Positions 1 to 8,083 of a stretch of 64,000 bases of DNA are shown one piece after another. Origin of the DNA: Hufsiella arboris (lineage in GTDB: Bacteria; Bacteroidota; Bacteroidia; Sphingobacteriales; Sphingobacteriaceae); the NCBI RefSeq assembly GCF_009834875.1, contig NZ_WVHT01000007.1, positions 1-64,000 on the forward strand. Reading direction: 5' to 3'. Every line of letters starts with the position of its first letter. The first letter of the stretch is position 1. The notes under the pieces are model-generated. The model did no database searches. It had not been told where the DNA came from and worked only from the letters and a program-made list of their open reading frames with translations. A program made the translations under genes and the position numbers.

Positions 1-44
1 AAACGACAATCGCTGATCAGAAAGACACTGGCAGCTGGGACTAA
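1..44 (+). CDS. Small lipoprotein, upstream copy (3' end only)
   Basis: This is the last 14 codons of another array member. It reads TTIADQKDTGSWD before the TAA, identical to the C-terminus of the three complete copies downstream. The 28-bp spacer that follows also matches the other spacers. The gene starts outside the window. Confidence 0.85.
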   Translation, partial: TTIADQKDTGSWD

Positions 45-72
45 TCAATCAAAATCAAAAGAGATACAACAA

Positions 73-210
73 ATGAAAAAGATAGCATTCGCATTAATAG
101 CCATCATCGGCTTAGGATTCACAGCCTGCAAGAAAGACGAAACAGCCACACCATCTGCCAAAGTAAAAACGACAATCGCTGATCAGAAAGACACTGGCAG
201 CTGGGACTAA
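73..210 (+). CDS. Small surface lipoprotein, array copy 1
   Basis: This 45-residue protein begins MKKIAFALIAIIGLGFTAC, a signal peptidase II signal with the lipidated cysteine at residue 19. CKKDE follows at once and resembles the charged lipoprotein export signal that sends Bacteroidetes lipoproteins to the cell surface. The predicted mature lipopeptide is only 27 residues and hydrophilic, ending DTGSWD. No family is recognised. The ATG is the only sensible start, and an A-rich stretch precedes it. The spacer is too short for a separate promoter, so the copies are probably co-transcribed. Confidence 0.8.
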   Translation: MKKIAFALIAIIGLGFTACKKDETATPSAKVKTTIADQKDTGSWD

Positions 211-238
211 TCAATCAAAATCAAAAGAGATACAACAA

Positions 239-376
239 ATGAAAAAGATAGCATTCGCATTAATAGCCATCATCGGTTTAGGGTTCACAGCCTGCAAGAA
301 AGATGAAACAGCCACACCATCGGCCAAAGTAAAAACGACAATCGCTGATCAGAAAGACACTGGCAGCTGGGACTAA
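239..376 (+). CDS. Small surface lipoprotein, array copy 2
   Basis: The protein is identical to copies 1 and 3: signal peptide, lipobox cysteine 19, acidic/basic KKDE after the cysteine, and tail DTGSWD. Relative to copy 1 it has silent changes at codons 13, 15, 22 and 28. The 28-bp spacers on either side differ by one base. Function unknown. Confidence 0.8.
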   Translation: MKKIAFALIAIIGLGFTACKKDETATPSAKVKTTIADQKDTGSWD

Positions 377-404
377 TCAATCAAAATCAAAACAGATACA
401 ACAA

Positions 405-542
405 ATGAAAAAGATAGCATTCGCATTAATAGCCATCATCGGTTTAGGATTCACAGCTTGCAAGAAAGACGAAACAGCCACGCCATCGGCCAAAGTAAAA
501 ACGACAATCGCTGATCAGAAAGACACTGGCAGCTGGGACTAA
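405..542 (+). CDS. Small surface lipoprotein, array copy 3 (last)
   Basis: This is the last copy; downstream sequence diverges completely right after its stop codon. The protein is identical to the other copies. Relative to copy 2 it has silent changes at codons 15, 18, 22 and 26. No hairpin terminator is evident in the roughly 150 bp before the next gene. Confidence 0.8.
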   Translation: MKKIAFALIAIIGLGFTACKKDETATPSAKVKTTIADQKDTGSWD

Positions 543-689
543 TCCAGTGATTCGTATTAGCTCAGCTATTTATCGGTCTAAATTAAATTGCTTACTCTCG
601 CTCTTAAAGTAAACGCCATAACCTGATTTAAAGAATAACTTATTTTTCCACTATCGTTTGTATGATCATCCATTGTCATACATAGAGCT

Positions 690-697
690 TATATTTG
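690..697 (+). promoter_or_regulatory. Candidate -7 element (TATATTTG) for the M20 peptidase gene
   Basis: This is a perfect match to the Bacteroidetes -7 consensus TAnnTTTG, ending 14 nt before the ATG at 712. No good TTTG lies at the usual spacing upstream. If it is used, an in-frame start at 658 would lie upstream of the transcript, which supports the start at 712. Confidence 0.5.
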
Positions 698-711
698 CTC
701 AAAACGATATA

Positions 712-2082
712 ATGGAAGAAATCAAAAAATACATTGAGGATAACAAACAGCGTTTTTTAGACGAATTGTTTGAATTACTGCGCTTTCCATCTGTTAGCGC
801 TGATCCAAAATATAAATCTGACGTTCTCAAAACAGCAGATTACGTAGCTCAAAAATTAAAAGATGCCGGTGCTGACAGCGTAGAGGTTTGTCAAACTGCG
901 GGTTATCCAATAGTTTTTGGAGAAAAAATTATTGATCCCAGTCTTCCGACTGTTTTGGTTTACGGTCATTATGATGTACAACCAGCCGACCCGCTGGAGC
1001 TATGGAAAACTCCGCCGTTCGAACCTACTATTCGCGACGGTAAAATTTATGCCCGCGGTGCATGTGACGACAAAGGGCAGTTCTACATGCATGTAAAAGC
1101 TTTCGAGTTAATGTCGCAAACCGGTACACTCACTTGTAATATCAAATTCATGATAGAAGGGGAAGAAGAAGTGGGTTCTGCGAATCTTGGAATTTTCGTA
1201 AAGGAAAACGCCGAAAAATTGAAAGCGGATATTGTTCTTATATCCGATACGTCCATGATCAGCATGGAAAATCCATCTATCGAAACCGGCCTGCGCGGAC
1301 TTGCTTATATGGAAGTCGAAGTAACGGGCCCAAACAGAGACTTGCACTCGGGTGTTTATGGAGGTGCAGTAGCAAATCCGGCCACCATCTTGTGCAAAAT
1401 GATCGCATCTCTTCACGATGAAAATAATCACGTAACTATTCCAGGTTTTTACGACAAGGTTTTAGAGCTCAGTGATGAAGAAAAAACAGCATTAAATTCT
1501 GCACCGTATGATGAGGAAGAGTATAAAGCTGACCTTTCAATCGACGAAGTCTGGGGCGAAAAAGGTTACTCGACTACTGAACGCACAGGAACAAGGCCAA
1601 CTTTAGAAGTAAACGGCATATGGAGCGGTTATACCGGCGAAGGCGCAAAGACGGTACTTCCGAGCAAAGCGAATGCAAAAATTTCGATGCGTTTGGTCCC
1701 AAATCAAAGTTCAGAAGAAATTTCAGCAATGTTTACAAAGCATTTTGAAAGTATCGCGCCAAAATATGTGAAGGTTAAAGTAACCGCACATCATGGCGGC
1801 GAACCTGTTGTAACTCCTACTGATAGCATTGCCTACCAGGCGGCAGAGAAAGCCATTGAAGAGTCATTCGGAAAAAAAGCAATTCCAACACGAGGCGGCG
1901 GAAGCATTCCGATTGTTGCCTTGTTCGAGGATGTTTTAGGAATTAAATCCGTTTTGTTAGGATTTGGACTTGATAGCGACGCTTTGCATTCACCCAATGA
2001 AAAATACGACCTATATAATTATTACAAGGGAATCGAGACGCTCCCATTGTTTCATAAGTATTTCGCAGAATTAAGTAAATAA
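712..2082 (+). CDS. M20 family metallodipeptidase
   Basis: This predicted cytoplasmic zinc peptidase of the ArgE/DapE/CNDP type has about 456 residues and hydrolyses dipeptides or short peptides. Visible motifs, numbered from the ATG used here, are the HYDVQ zinc motif (H86), ACDDKGQ with the bridging aspartate near 119-120, and EGEEEVGS with the catalytic and ligand glutamates near 151-153. A LHSGVYGG segment opens the lid/dimerisation domain. An in-frame ATG at 658 would add 18 residues that do not fit the family and precede the -7 motif, so 712 is preferred. A GH25 muramidase and a dipeptide epimerase follow, which hints at muropeptide turnover; the substrate cannot be read from sequence. 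Confidence 0.9.
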   Translation: MEEIKKYIEDNKQRFLDELFELLRFPSVSADPKYKSDVLKTADYVAQKLKDAGADSVEVCQTAGYPIVFGEKIIDPSLPTVLVYGHYDVQPADPLELWKTPPFEPTIRDGKIYARGACDDKGQFYMHVKAFELMSQTGTLTCNIKFMIEGEEEVGSANLGIFVKENAEKLKADIVLISDTSMISMENPSIETGLRGLAYMEVEVTGPNRDLHSGVYGGAVANPATILCKMIASLHDENNHVTIPGFYDKVLELSDEEKTALNSAPYDEEEYKADLSIDEVWGEKGYSTTERTGTRPTLEVNGIWSGYTGEGAKTVLPSKANAKISMRLVPNQSSEEISAMFTKHFESIAPKYVKVKVTAHHGGEPVVTPTDSIAYQAAEKAIEESFGKKAIPTRGGGSIPIVALFEDVLGIKSVLLGFGLDSDALHSPNEKYDLYNYYKGIETLPLFHKYFAELSK

Positions 2083-2090
2083 AACTTACC

Positions 2091-2136
2091 AAAGGCTTAT
2101 TGGGAGCTGCCTTGCAGTACCTATAAGCCTTTTTTT
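2091..2136 (+). terminator. Intrinsic terminator after the M20 peptidase gene
   Basis: A 10-bp perfect stem (2091-2100 with 2123-2132) has a small inner hairpin in its loop and runs into seven T residues. The T-run ends about two nucleotides before the ATG of the GH25 gene, so it may also act as an attenuator for that gene. Confidence 0.8.
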
Positions 2137-2138
2137 AT

Positions 2139-2975
2139 ATGGCTCCAGCTCCAAGAAAACGAAAACCTGTCAAAAAGAAAAAGACGATTCCACTTCAGTT
2201 AAAATTTGCCGGAATAGTCGTTGCACTCATACTACTTTCTCCTCTCTATTATGGTTACATCTTAAAATCGTTTAGCTCAGCATGGCAATGGGTTTCGGAT
2301 ATAGGAGAGGATACGGACTATCGAACCTATGAAAGCTATGGAATTAAAATTCCAAAAAAATATACGGTTCATGGAATTGATGTTTCCTATTACCAGGGAA
2401 AAATAAACTGGAAAGAGGTAAGCAGAATGAATGACGATGGCGTAAAGATCAGTTTTGCGTTTATAAAGGCAACTGAAGGATTAACCAGGGTAGACAGATA
2501 CTTTTCCCGGAACTGGCGGGAAGCTCCTAAAGTGGGCATTGTGTGCGGCGCTTATCATTATTTCAGGCCAAGAAAGGACGGAAAGGCACAGGCAAAGTTT
2601 TTTTTACAAGTCGTAAATGCCGAAGACGGGGACTTGCCTCCCGTTGTTGACATAGAAGAGTTGGATGATTCAACTCCGGAAAAGATGCGGGGCGAACTTG
2701 CGGAGTTCCTTGATTACGTGGAAGTGAGAAGTCGTCAAAAGCCAATTATCTATACTGGTTTAAAATTTTATCAGGATTACCTGGAAGGCTACTTTGATGG
2801 ATACCCACTGTGGATTGCTCATTATTACAAATCAAAACTCGGTATATCCGTTAACAGCAACTGGCTGTTCTGGCAACATTCGGACAAAGCCAAAGTCAAT
2901 GGCATTAACCATCCGGTTGATTTTAATGTATATCGGATGGACAGCACGGCATTCAGGCAATATTTAATCCGGTAA
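2139..2975 (+). CDS. GH25 family muramidase (lysozyme), membrane-anchored
   Basis: The N-terminus is cytoplasmic and very basic (RKRKPVKKKK), followed by one membrane helix at about residues 24-44. A GH25 domain starts near residue 73 with VHGIDVSYYQGKINW. Typical GH25 elements follow: FAFIKATEG, GAYHYFRP and the acidic PPVVDIEE strand. GH25 enzymes cleave the MurNAc-GlcNAc bond of peptidoglycan; the anchor would place the domain in the periplasm. The start is unusual because it follows the preceding terminator T-run directly, leaving no room for a promoter or leader, but no later in-frame start keeps the anchor. The stop abuts the convergent epimerase gene. Confidence 0.9.
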   Translation: MAPAPRKRKPVKKKKTIPLQLKFAGIVVALILLSPLYYGYILKSFSSAWQWVSDIGEDTDYRTYESYGIKIPKKYTVHGIDVSYYQGKINWKEVSRMNDDGVKISFAFIKATEGLTRVDRYFSRNWREAPKVGIVCGAYHYFRPRKDGKAQAKFFLQVVNAEDGDLPPVVDIEELDDSTPEKMRGELAEFLDYVEVRSRQKPIIYTGLKFYQDYLEGYFDGYPLWIAHYYKSKLGISVNSNWLFWQHSDKAKVNGINHPVDFNVYRMDSTAFRQYLIR

Positions 2976-4073
2976 TCAGATCACCCATTTTTTGCATTTA
3001 TCAAGAAACGTATTATCAGCATCGGCGGCGATTCCGGGCAAGTCATCTATTGAAAGCTTATATCCATTAAATTTAACACCGCCAACGCAGGGGTCTTCAA
3101 GATGTCCGAGCATGCAGGTATCCATATCGTGAAATCTGAGTTCGGGGCTTGCATAGGCGAAATGTAACTTGGCGCTTAAAGCTATGCGGCTCTCAAGCAT
3201 GCCGCCAATCATGCAGGGGATATTACCTTTCCGTGCTGTGTTATAAATTTTTATAGCCTCATGAATGCCGCCAGACTTCGAAAATTTTATGTTGATATAG
3301 TCACATGAATCAGTGTCGATTAATCTTTCCGCGTCCTTATGAGAATAACAACTTTCATCAGCCATAATTTTAACTGGTGTTTTTTTTCGTAAATCTGGCA
3401 AAAAGCGATCGTGATAAGCTCTCATGGGCTGTTCGCAAAACTCAATATTAAGTTTTTCAAGTCCTTGTAGAGCGATAACTGCTTCGTCAAAACTCCAGCC
3501 CTGGTTAGCATCCACACGAATTGAAATATTTTCCGGTATCGATTCTCTTATTCGTTCAATCCGTTTAATATCGTCGAATGGATTTTTACCAAGCTTAACC
3601 TTCAGAATCATTGCGGTTTGCGAGACAAATTCGACAGCCTTAGAAGCCATTTCTTCCGGCGATCCTAAGCCAACGGTTATATCAGTGGTAATCTCTTTTT
3701 TTGCGCCATTCAGGAATTTGTACAGAGGTAGGCCGGCGTTTTTAGCAGCCAGGTCGTACAAGGCCATGTCAAACGCACTTTTGATTGTCGTATTGCCAGC
3801 AACGAATAAATTCAGCTCGTTAAGACGCTCGTCAATCTCCAATGCGTTTCTTCCCTTCCATAGCATTGCGAAATCTTTGGCTAATGCAAGGCAGGTATCC
3901 TGGGTTTCTCCTACAATCATCGGAAAAGCAGAGCATTCACCCACACCGTAAAGTCCCTGGTCTGTATATATCCTGATAAAAACGTTTTGGGCACTGCTCA
4001 TAGTGCCGGTAGCTATGGCAAAAGGAACCATCGGGATGCTGAAGCGATAGATTTCGGTTTTAGTTATAATCAT
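2976..4073 (-). CDS. Dipeptide epimerase (L-Ala-D/L-Glu epimerase type), enolase superfamily
   Basis: This 365-residue enolase-superfamily protein belongs to the muconate lactonising subgroup. The catalytic set is visible: KVK (K158, K160), metal ligands D188 (RVDANQGW), E214 (CEQPM) and D239 (ADE), and the second base K263 (NIKFSKSGG). The barrel ends with [14 protein letters not shown]. Characterised relatives epimerise L-Ala-D-Glu released from murein to L-Ala-L-Glu. The nearby GH25 muramidase and M20 peptidase make murein recycling the likely role, though other dipeptide specificities exist in this family. It is transcribed divergently from the YyaL-like gene. Confidence 0.9.
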   Translation of the reverse strand: MIITKTEIYRFSIPMVPFAIATGTMSSAQNVFIRIYTDQGLYGVGECSAFPMIVGETQDTCLALAKDFAMLWKGRNALEIDERLNELNLFVAGNTTIKSAFDMALYDLAAKNAGLPLYKFLNGAKKEITTDITVGLGSPEEMASKAVEFVSQTAMILKVKLGKNPFDDIKRIERIRESIPENISIRVDANQGWSFDEAVIALQGLEKLNIEFCEQPMRAYHDRFLPDLRKKTPVKIMADESCYSHKDAERLIDTDSCDYINIKFSKSGGIHEAIKIYNTARKGNIPCMIGGMLESRIALSAKLHFAYASPELRFHDMDTCMLGHLEDPCVGGVKFNGYKLSIDDLPGIAADADNTFLDKCKKWVI

Positions 4074-4164
4074 GGAATTAGCGGGTAATAAACTTGTTTT
4101 TCAAATCTCAATTATAAAAAACATTTCTCCATCCGGCGACTTAACTTTACAGGAAATAATTTTT

Positions 4165-6147
4165 ATGCCGAATAGTCTGATCAATGAAACATCTCCGTAT
4201 CTCCTCCAGCATGCCAATAATCCGGTTGATTGGTTCCCATGGGGGCCTGAAGCTCTTTCAAAAGCGCAGAAAGAAAACAAACTGATTTTAGTTAGTGTGG
4301 GATATTCCGCCTGTCACTGGTGTCACGTGATGGAGCATGAAAGCTTTGAAAATGAGCAAGTGGCTGAAATAATGAACGAGCATTTTGTATGTATAAAGGT
4401 GGACAGGGAAGAGCGGCCGGACATCGATCAGATATATATGAATGCCGTGCAATTAATGACAGGCCAGGGTGGATGGCCGATGAATTGTTTTTGCCTGCCG
4501 GATCAGCGGCCAATTTATGGCGGAACTTATTTCCGTAAAGGCGATTGGATGAACCTTTTACAAAACCTTGCCGCTTTTTGGACCGAAAAACCAGATGAAG
4601 CTGTCGAATATGCGGTCCGGCTTACAGAAGGAATAAAACAAGGCGATAAGATAAAGTTCAATGAATCGGAAGATGAATTTGACATTGACGATCTCAGGGA
4701 AATTTATGAGCCGTGGAAAAGATATTTCGATCCGATAGAAGGTGGCTACAATCGCGCTCCCAAATTTCCGTTGCCAAATAACTGGCAGTTTATGCTTCGT
4801 TATTCACATTTAATGAAAGATTCATCTGCTGAGATCATCACCAAAATAACGCTGGAAAAAATTGCGCTCGGTGGCATTTACGATCATATTGGTGGCGGAT
4901 TTGCTCGTTACTCAGTAGATGATAGATGGCATGTTCCTCATTTTGAAAAAATGCTGTATGACAATGCCCAGTTAGTTAGCTTATACAGCGAGGCATATCA
5001 GGCCTGGAAAACTCCGCTTTACAAGGATATAGTTTATGAAACACTTAACTGGATTGAACGGGAAATGATGTCTGACGAAGGGGGCTTCTATTCTGCTTTG
5101 GATGCAGACAGCGAAGGCGTTGAAGGAAAGTTCTATACTTTCGAAAAAAATGAACTTGTTCAATTGCTGGGCGATGCTGAGCCGCTATTTAGTAAATTTT
5201 ATCATGTTATGAATGACGGTAATTGGCATGAAGAAAAAACGAACGTGCTTTTCAGGGATGAAACGGAATTAAACGAGATTGAACTGACTACACTGAAACA
5301 AGCGCGGGATAAAGTTTTTGCCTACCGTGATCAGCGCATTAAGCCAGGGCTCGACAATAAAATTTTAACGTCGTGGAATGGGATGATGTTAAAGGGTTTT
5401 GCTGATGCCTATCGTGTTTTTGATGATCATCGTTTTTTGGAGATTGCAAAACGGAATGTGGAGTTCATAACCGGTAATCTTCTGTCGGCAGATGGAGCTT
5501 TGCTGAGAATGTATAAAAGCGCTCAAAAAGGATTTCTTGACGATTATGCTTTTGTAATTGACGGTCTTATCGGTTTGTATGAATGTACTTTTGACGAGAA
5601 CTGGATCCTACAAGCGAAAGCGCTTTTAGAGTACTCCTTATTGCATTTCAGCGATGATGAAAGTCAAATGTTGTTCTTTACTTCAAATACTGCTGAAGAG
5701 TTAATCGCGCGCAAATTTGAGCTTACCGATAACGTTATACCGGCATCAAATTCGGTAATGGCAATAAACCTGTTTAAATTGGGGCACTTCTTCGATAATG
5801 AATCGTACATCGAACGATCTTTGCAAATGCTTAGAAATATAAAGCCTGAAATAAAAAAGTATGGTTCGGGTTATTCTAACTGGGCAACTTTATTGCTTTA
5901 TCATGTGTTTGGAATTTATGAAGTTGCCATAACGGGCACTGATTATGAGACAAAGCGTAAGGAATTAGAAAATAATTACGTCCCTAATAAAATAATTCTT
6001 GGAGGTTCAACCGGAACATTACCTTTGCTGAATGATAAGTGGTTGGGCGAAACAAAAATATTTGTCTGCAAAAACAGAACCTGCAAAATGCCCGTTACTA
6101 ATACACAGGATGCACTTAATCAACTAATTAATCAATCAGAAAATTAA
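4165..6147 (+). CDS. Thioredoxin-domain protein of the YyaL/DUF255 family
   Basis: This is a large (660-residue) cytoplasmic protein. Its N-terminal thioredoxin-like domain carries the conserved [14 protein letters not shown] stretch and a CHWC redox pair (C50, C53), followed by ERPDID and GGWPMNCF. The rest resembles an alpha/alpha-toroid glycosidase or epimerase fold with motifs such as [21 protein letters not shown]. The family (human SPATA20, bacterial YyaL) is widespread, but its biochemical role is not settled. The longer frame from 4072 would add 31 residues that do not match the family, so the ATG before [11 protein letters not shown] is chosen. A SlyD-like isomerase follows after 5 bp, probably co-transcribed. 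Confidence 0.88.
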   Translation: MPNSLINETSPYLLQHANNPVDWFPWGPEALSKAQKENKLILVSVGYSACHWCHVMEHESFENEQVAEIMNEHFVCIKVDREERPDIDQIYMNAVQLMTGQGGWPMNCFCLPDQRPIYGGTYFRKGDWMNLLQNLAAFWTEKPDEAVEYAVRLTEGIKQGDKIKFNESEDEFDIDDLREIYEPWKRYFDPIEGGYNRAPKFPLPNNWQFMLRYSHLMKDSSAEIITKITLEKIALGGIYDHIGGGFARYSVDDRWHVPHFEKMLYDNAQLVSLYSEAYQAWKTPLYKDIVYETLNWIEREMMSDEGGFYSALDADSEGVEGKFYTFEKNELVQLLGDAEPLFSKFYHVMNDGNWHEEKTNVLFRDETELNEIELTTLKQARDKVFAYRDQRIKPGLDNKILTSWNGMMLKGFADAYRVFDDHRFLEIAKRNVEFITGNLLSADGALLRMYKSAQKGFLDDYAFVIDGLIGLYECTFDENWILQAKALLEYSLLHFSDDESQMLFFTSNTAEELIARKFELTDNVIPASNSVMAINLFKLGHFFDNESYIERSLQMLRNIKPEIKKYGSGYSNWATLLLYHVFGIYEVAITGTDYETKRKELENNYVPNKIILGGSTGTLPLLNDKWLGETKIFVCKNRTCKMPVTNTQDALNQLINQSEN

Positions 6148-6152
6148 TAATT

Positions 6153-6650
6153 ATGACTATAGAACCAAATAGCGTTGTAGCGCTTACTTATGATTTATAC
6201 ACCACAGACAATGGTGAAGAAACTTTTGTAGAGCAGGCAAACAACGAAAACCCACTTGTTTTTTTATACGGTGTGGGAATGATGCTTCCAAAATTTGAGG
6301 AAAATTTAAATGGCTTGAAAGCAGGCGATACGTATGATTTTGAATTGCCGGCTGTCGATGCTTATGGCGAAAAAGACGAAAACGCAGTTGCTCAGCTTCC
6401 GATTGATATGTTTAAAGATGCAGAACTTCCGGTGGTCGACTCAATTTTGCCGTTACAGGATAACCAGGGAAATCAATTCAGAGCAAGAGTGACCAACGTG
6501 GATGAAAAGGCAATTTCGGTAGATCTCAATCACCCGATGGCTGGACAAAACCTCCACTTTAAAGGCGAAATCTTAAATGTTCGCCCGGCAACTGAAGATG
6601 AACTGTCTCACGGCCATGCTCATGGCGTTGACGGTCATAGCGGGCATTAA
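6153..6650 (+). CDS. SlyD-like FKBP-type peptidyl-prolyl cis-trans isomerase
   Basis: This 165-residue FKBP-type isomerase has the SlyD layout. An N-terminal FKBP strand (VVALTYDLYTTDNGE) is followed by the PLVFLYGVGMMLPKFEENLNGLKAGD segment, then the insert-in-flap domain, and NHPMAGQNLHFKGEILNV returns to the FKBP fold. The C-terminus is histidine-rich (HGHAHGVDGHSGH), as in metal-binding SlyD proteins. It assists folding at prolines in the cytoplasm and may bind nickel or similar metals. Only 5 bp separate it from the YyaL-like gene. Confidence 0.92.
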   Translation: MTIEPNSVVALTYDLYTTDNGEETFVEQANNENPLVFLYGVGMMLPKFEENLNGLKAGDTYDFELPAVDAYGEKDENAVAQLPIDMFKDAELPVVDSILPLQDNQGNQFRARVTNVDEKAISVDLNHPMAGQNLHFKGEILNVRPATEDELSHGHAHGVDGHSGH

Positions 6651-6664
6651 TAATTCAAATAACT

Positions 6665-6697
6665 AACTGTCGGCTGATTATAAATCTGCCGGCAGTT
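6665..6697. terminator. Hairpin between the convergent slyD-like and kdsB genes
   Basis: A 10-bp stem with one G-T pair (6665-6674 with 6688-6697) is followed by a short T stretch. It overlaps the last codons of kdsB and could terminate the plus-strand operon. Confidence 0.5.
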
Positions 6698-7412
6698 TCA
6701 ACAAATCTTCAGGAGTGTCGATAGCGACAGTTTCGATACTTGTCAAGGCAGTTTTAATCTTGTAGCCATTTTCTATCCATCTAAGCTGTTCAAGCGCTTC
6801 AGCTTTTTCAAGCGATGATACGGGCAAATTTGTTAAAGCTACCAAGGTATCCTTCCGATAACCATATATGCCGATGTGCTTAAAATACTTGTGGTGATTC
6901 AGCCAATCGCCTTCGGGTTGGTTTCGTTGGTAAGGCACAGGGGTACGGCTGAAATAAATCGCTTCATTTAAGACGTTGATCAGTACTTTCGGCGAGTTGG
7001 CATTAAACAATTCGTCTGTTGAGCGAATCTCCTTAATTAACGTGGCAATGCTTATGTCATCGGAAGCAAAGCAGGAGCAAAGCAGATCAATTTGTCTCGG
7101 ATCAATATAGGGTTCATCCCCCTGGATATTCACCGCTACATCAAATCCAATAATCTTCTGCATTACTTCAGCACAGCGGTCCGTTCCGCTTTCGTGTTTT
7201 TCAGAAGTCAGCAATCCTTTTCCGCCAAACGCCAGTACATGGGAAAGTATGCGTTCATCATCGGTAGCAACAATAACGTCATCCAGCTTTTCACTTTTCT
7301 TCGCCTGCTCATAAACACGCCGGATCATGGACTTACCATGAATGTCAACCAGCGGCTTGCCCGGGAAACGGGTAGACGCAAATCTAGCGGGAATGATGCC
7401 TAAAATTTTCAT
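6678..7412 (-). CDS. kdsB: 3-deoxy-manno-octulosonate cytidylyltransferase
   Basis: This enzyme makes CMP-Kdo from CTP and Kdo, the activated sugar for the lipopolysaccharide inner core. The 244-residue length is normal. Clear motifs are the N-terminal nucleotide-binding segment IPARFASTRFPGKPL, VATDDERI, SGTDRCAEV and NIQGDEPYI. It is transcribed with the deoxynucleoside kinase gene 9 bp upstream. Its presence, like that of the heptose kinase at 15606, shows a Gram-negative outer membrane. Confidence 0.96.
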   Translation of the reverse strand: MKILGIIPARFASTRFPGKPLVDIHGKSMIRRVYEQAKKSEKLDDVIVATDDERILSHVLAFGGKGLLTSEKHESGTDRCAEVMQKIIGFDVAVNIQGDEPYIDPRQIDLLCSCFASDDISIATLIKEIRSTDELFNANSPKVLINVLNEAIYFSRTPVPYQRNQPEGDWLNHHKYFKHIGIYGYRKDTLVALTNLPVSSLEKAEALEQLRWIENGYKIKTALTSIETVAIDTPEDLLKLPADL

Positions 7413-7421
7413 ATCAAGCTA

Positions 7422-8036
7422 TTAAAACAGCCCGTGCAATTCACCTTCAATTCTGTTGATGATAAAGCCGAGATCTTCTGGATTTTTAGTAAAATCCAGC
7501 TTGTCCTTGTCAAGTATTAATAGCCGGCCTTCCTTATAACCATCAATCCATTTCTGGTATTTTTCATTCAGCTTAGAGAGGTAATCCAGCCGGATGCCAG
7601 CCTCATACTCACGGCCCCGACGCTGAATATTGTTTACAAGCGTTGGCACCGAGGCTTTAAGATAAATGAGTAAATCCGGAGGCTTAATAAACGAAGTTAT
7701 ATTGTCAAAAATAGCCCGGTAATTATCGTAATCACGGGAGGTCATCAATCCCATTTCGTGTAGATTTTCCGCGAAAATATAAGCGTCCTCATAAATTGTG
7801 CGGTCCTGAACGATGTCCTTTTTTTGCTTTTGTATTTCTGTAATTTGCTGGAAGCGGCTATTTAAAAAATAGATCTGCAAATTAAAGCTCCAGCGTTTCA
7901 TGTCACTGTAAAAATCTTCCAGGTACGGGTTATTGTCAACGGCTTCAAATTGGGGTTCCCACCCCATATGTTTGGCTAATAATTCAGTAAGCGTAGTTTT
8001 ACCTGCGCCGATATTACCTACTATGGCTATGTGCAT
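7422..8036 (-). CDS. Deoxynucleoside kinase
   Basis: This 204-residue kinase belongs to the dCK/dGK/TK2-like family and phosphorylates deoxynucleosides for salvage. The P-loop GNIGAGKTT is at residues 7-15. Other family signatures are the substrate-binding segment with NNPYLEDFY and W...NLQIYFLNSRF, the DRTIYEDAYIFA motif and the lid arginines in NIQRRGREYE. Nucleoside specificity cannot be decided from sequence. It lies between trpS and kdsB on the same strand. Confidence 0.92.
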   Translation of the reverse strand: MHIAIVGNIGAGKTTLTELLAKHMGWEPQFEAVDNNPYLEDFYSDMKRWSFNLQIYFLNSRFQQITEIQKQKKDIVQDRTIYEDAYIFAENLHEMGLMTSRDYDNYRAIFDNITSFIKPPDLLIYLKASVPTLVNNIQRRGREYEAGIRLDYLSKLNEKYQKWIDGYKEGRLLILDKDKLDFTKNPEDLGFIINRIEGELHGLF

Positions 8037-8083
8037 CTGATAAAGTTAAACGTCAAAAGATAAAAGTCAAAAAATGAGCTGAA

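Larger units (their letters stand above)
1..542. repeat. Tandem array of 166-bp units, each holding one small lipoprotein gene
   Basis: Three complete units and the end of a fourth are visible, with an exact period of 166 bp: start codons at 73, 239 and 405, stops ending at 44, 210, 376 and 542. Each unit is a 138-bp gene plus a 28-bp spacer. The three full genes differ at six codons only (13, 15, 18, 22, 26 and 28), always at the third position and always silently. Two spacers are identical and the third has one substitution. The array continues beyond the left edge, so the copy number is unknown. Confidence 0.97.

Noticed and set aside
658-711. In-frame ATG extending the M20 peptidase by 18 residues
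   Set aside because: The extension does not match the family and lies upstream of a perfect -7 element; 712 gives the normal start.
3424-3951. 175-codon open frame antisense to the dipeptide epimerase
   Set aside because: It is complementary to a well-supported gene and has no family likeness or promoter; an antisense shadow.
4072-4164. In-frame extension of the YyaL-like protein
   Set aside because: The 31 extra residues do not fit the conserved family N-terminus, and the family starts near 4165.
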